In this document: positions 24,939 through 26,879 of the stretch, one piece after another
Layout of the letters: each line of letters opens with the position of its first letter
Position numbering within the stretch: the first letter of the stretch is position 1
Assembly: GCA_964443435.1 (NCBI GenBank)
Contig: CAYUCW010000032.1
Location: 1-26,879, forward strand
DNA: 26,879 nucleotides
Source of the DNA: Pseudaquidulcibacter sp964443435
Lineage (GTDB): Bacteria > Pseudomonadota > Alphaproteobacteria > Caulobacterales > Aquidulcibacteraceae
Reading direction: 5' to 3'
Notes under the pieces: model-generated
Databases searched by the model: none
What the model was told of the DNA's origin: nothing
Seen by the model: the letters and a program-made list of their open reading frames with translations, nothing else
Made by a program: the position numbers and the translations under genes

Positions 24939-25385
24939 ATGGAACTTACTACACGTGGACGATACGCCGTTATGGCAATGATTGATTTAGCATTTCATGG
25001 AAGTGAAGGGCAATCTATTTCACTTGCCGATATAGCTAAAAGACAAGATATTTCTTTATCGTATCTTGAACAATTATTTGCCAAACTTAGGAAAGGCGGA
25101 ATTGTTGACGCAAAACGGGGCCCAAAAGGTGGATATAAACTTGCAAAACAAGCCACAGAAATCAGTATTTCAAACATCGTGAGTGCCGTTGATGAAAACG
25201 TCAAAGCAACCGCTTGCAATGATAAAGAAAGACTTGGTTGCGGCAATCGAAGTTCTAAATGTGTGGCGCATGGCCTTTGGGCGGCTTTAACAAATCACAT
25301 CCAAGATTTCCTTTCGGACGTAACAATAGCAGATGTTCTTTCAAAAAAATTCAATAAAAACCAAATATTTGAGGCGGCAGAATGA
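24939..25385 (+). CDS. iscR: Fe-S cluster regulator IscR (Rrf2 family)
   Basis: IscR senses Fe-S supply by binding a [2Fe-2S] cluster and represses its own operon when the cluster is present. The 148-residue protein starts with the Rrf2 winged helix (MELTTRGRYAVMAMIDLAFH, ISLSYLEQLFAKLRKGGIV, RGPKGGYKLA). Cluster ligands C93, C101, C108 and H111 are all present (TACNDKERLGC, KCVAHGLW), with slightly wider spacing than the E. coli C92/C98/C104/H107. A matching operator lies about 110 bases upstream. Its TGA overlaps the next ATG (ATGA), coupling it to the cysteine desulfurase. An alternative assignment as another Rrf2 regulator is unlikely given the context. Confidence 0.94.
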   Translation: MELTTRGRYAVMAMIDLAFHGSEGQSISLADIAKRQDISLSYLEQLFAKLRKGGIVDAKRGPKGGYKLAKQATEISISNIVSAVDENVKATACNDKERLGCGNRSSKCVAHGLWAALTNHIQDFLSDVTIADVLSKKFNKNQIFEAAE

Positions 25386-26509
25386 TTTATGCTGACTATA
25401 ATGCTTCAAGCCCAATGCGTGAAAGCGTAAAAGCGGCAATGATTGAGGCATTTGAATATTCTGCAAATCCATCTTCGGTTCATAAAATGGGAAGAATCGC
25501 TCGTAAAGCCTTAGAAGACGCGCGTGCAAACATTGCTAATTATCTTGGTATTAATTCTAAAACAATTGTATTTACATCGGGTGCAACCGAAAGCGCACAA
25601 ATAGCATTTGATAGCGCAATTGATATGGGTATTACGCATTATTTCATTCTTGCCACAGAGCATGATTGCATAATTAAATTTGCCCAAAATAATTGCGAGA
25701 ATTTAAACATTATACCAGTAAATCAATTGGGTGTTATTGATTTAGAAGCTTTGGAAAATGCAATTGCTTTAAAAAAAGTAGAAATGGGCACTAATTTTTT
25801 GGTTGCGGTTCAAGCCGCAAATAATGAAACAGGCATTCTTCAACCAATATCAAAAGTATCAGGTATTGTAAAAAACAATGGCGGTTTATTATTAATTGAT
25901 GCCACACAGGCTTTGGGACGAATTAATCCTGATAAATTTATGGGTTATGGTGATTTAACAATAATTTCTTCGCATAAAATTGGCGGCCCAATGGGCGTTG
26001 GCGCACTTATACTAAGCGCAGGCATAGATGGCGCAACTAAGCGTGCGGGCGGCGGTCAAGAAAATGGTGTTCGCTCTGGCACGCAAAATATGCCTGCTAT
26101 AGTTGGTTTTGGTGCGGCGATTAAAGATTTAAATGAAAATGAAATCACTAAAATCCAAGAAATTCGTGATTATTTTGAAGATAATTTAAAAGAAGAATTC
26201 CCTGCGATTATTATCGGTGAATATAGTGCAAGACAAAATAATACATCTAATTTCTTTATTGATGGCTGGACTTCAGAGCATTTATTAATAGCCCTTGATT
26301 TAGAGGGGGTTTGTATATCAGCAGGCTCGGCTTGTTCAAGTGGTTCAATGAAAACTTCAAGAGTTTTAAAAGCTATGAATATAAATGATGCCCAAGCAAA
26401 ATGTGCGGTGCGCGTAAGTTTCGGCTATAAATCCACAGTAGAAGATGCACAAAATATTATAAATGCCCTCAAAATTGCCTATAAGCGCAAATTCAATATT
26501 GCGGCCTAA
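25382..26509 (+). CDS. Cysteine desulfurase (IscS/NifS type)
   Basis: The enzyme takes sulfur from cysteine through a PLP intermediate and a cysteine persulfide for Fe-S assembly. The 375-residue protein has TSGATESAQIA, the PLP-contacting H94 (TEHDC), NNETGILQP, the PLP lysine K199 in ISSHKIGGPMGVGAL, AGGGQENGVRSGTQN and the sulfur-accepting C318 in CISAGSACSSGSM. The longer SACSSG loop is typical of the group I IscS/NifS class rather than SufS. It overlaps iscR by four bases and precedes sufB by two bases. This gives the alphaproteobacterial order iscR-nifS/iscS-sufB, with SufS expected further downstream outside the window. Confidence 0.95.
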   Translation: MIYADYNASSPMRESVKAAMIEAFEYSANPSSVHKMGRIARKALEDARANIANYLGINSKTIVFTSGATESAQIAFDSAIDMGITHYFILATEHDCIIKFAQNNCENLNIIPVNQLGVIDLEALENAIALKKVEMGTNFLVAVQAANNETGILQPISKVSGIVKNNGGLLLIDATQALGRINPDKFMGYGDLTIISSHKIGGPMGVGALILSAGIDGATKRAGGGQENGVRSGTQNMPAIVGFGAAIKDLNENEITKIQEIRDYFEDNLKEEFPAIIIGEYSARQNNTSNFFIDGWTSEHLLIALDLEGVCISAGSACSSGSMKTSRVLKAMNINDAQAKCAVRVSFGYKSTVEDAQNIINALKIAYKRKFNIAA

Positions 26510-26511
26510 CC

Positions 26512-26879
26512 ATGACAGATATAATTATAAAAGATTCAATAGATAAAGACACAATTGCTACGGTTGCAAGCCTTGAAGCCGATAAGTATAAATATGGCTT
26601 TGTAACCGATATTGAATCGGAAACTTCACCTATTGGCCTTAGCGAAGAAGTAATTCGCTTTATTTCGGCAAAGAAAAATGAACCTGAATGGCTTCTTGAA
26701 TGGCGTTTAAATGCGTATCAAAGATGGCTTCAAATGGAAGAGCCAACATGGGCAATGGTTGATTATCCAAAGCCTGATTTTAATGGCATTTATTATTATT
26801 CGGCACCAAAACAAAAGCCAGAAATTAATTCACTTGATGAAGTAGATCCAAAGCTTTTGGAAACCTATAAAAAGCTTGG
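26512..26879 (+). CDS. sufB: Fe-S assembly scaffold SufB (N-terminal part, cut by window end)
   Basis: The ATG at 26512 lies two bases after the desulfurase stop. The frame is open to the right edge, giving 122 complete codons. The protein has the SufB N-terminal pattern: KYKYGFVTDIESETSPIGL, IRFISAKKNEPEWLLEWRL, AYQRWLQMEEPTWAMVDYPKPDF and IYYYSAPKQKP. SufB forms the scaffold with SufC and SufD on which Fe-S clusters are built. The conserved cysteine and SufC-binding core are outside the window. Confidence 0.95.
   Translation, partial: MTDIIIKDSIDKDTIATVASLEADKYKYGFVTDIESETSPIGLSEEVIRFISAKKNEPEWLLEWRLNAYQRWLQMEEPTWAMVDYPKPDFNGIYYYSAPKQKPEINSLDEVDPKLLETYKKL

Noticed and set aside
1..26879. 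CRISPR arrays, insertion sequences, phage genes, tRNA or rRNA
   Set aside because: No spaced direct repeats, transposase-like proteins, terminal repeats or tRNA-like folds were recognised. The genes are mostly core metabolic and envelope genes in conserved order.

Overview
The window is AT-rich alphaproteobacterial chromosome carrying mostly housekeeping genes. Almost every gene has a recognisable alphaproteobacterial homologue. The order NDUFA12 - DUF2155 - aat - accC - accB - aroQ - DsbA-like - M48 peptidase - rne - amidase - mrcA - prfB is a block I know from Rhizobiales-like genomes. The block tyrS/anmK - alpha/beta hydrolase - iscR - cysteine desulfurase - sufB is likewise familiar. I cannot name genus or species. 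I saw no tRNA, rRNA, CRISPR array, insertion sequence or phage gene.

Region by region. Positions 1-1308 (minus) hold two tandem secreted pentapeptide-repeat proteins with matching cysteine caps; the first runs off the left edge. Positions 1401-3833 (minus) hold an 810-residue protein whose C-terminal third is that of a B12-dependent ribonucleotide reductase (TSCPD domain plus zinc ribbon) but which lacks the reductase active-site motifs. Positions 4035-5354 (plus) encode a complex I accessory subunit and an envelope DUF2155 protein. Positions 5347-8332 (minus) encode Aat, AccC, AccB and AroQ, covering N-end-rule tagging, the first step of fatty acid synthesis, and the shikimate pathway. Positions 8410-9386 (plus) hold thiS-thiG, which interrupt the usual block. 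Positions 9383-14531 (minus) hold a DsbA-like lipoprotein, an M48 metalloprotease with a TPR-like region, a Blc-type lipocalin and RNase E, whose mRNA leader can fold into a long hairpin. Positions 15032-19794 (plus) hold an AMIN-amidase, PBP1A and release factor 2, ending at a bidirectional terminator. Positions 19861-22278 (minus) hold bactofilin, a one-cysteine Bcp/PrxQ peroxiredoxin and TyrRS. Positions 22357-23463 (plus) hold anmK. Positions 23454-24793 (minus) hold a LamG-type exported protein coupled to an alpha/beta hydrolase. Positions 24939-26879 (plus) hold iscR, a cysteine desulfurase and the start of sufB, preceded by a strong type-1 IscR operator.

Functionally, the window combines cell-wall growth and recycling (amidase, PBP1A, bactofilin, AnmK), envelope quality control (M48, DsbA-like, lipocalin), RNA turnover and translation (RNase E, RF2, TyrRS, Aat), fatty acid, shikimate and thiamine synthesis, and Fe-S cluster assembly under IscR control. 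Genes are packed tightly: three of the four convergent pairs overlap at their stop codons. The least ordinary parts are the reductase-derived protein, the pentapeptide pair, the rne leader hairpin and the LamG protein.
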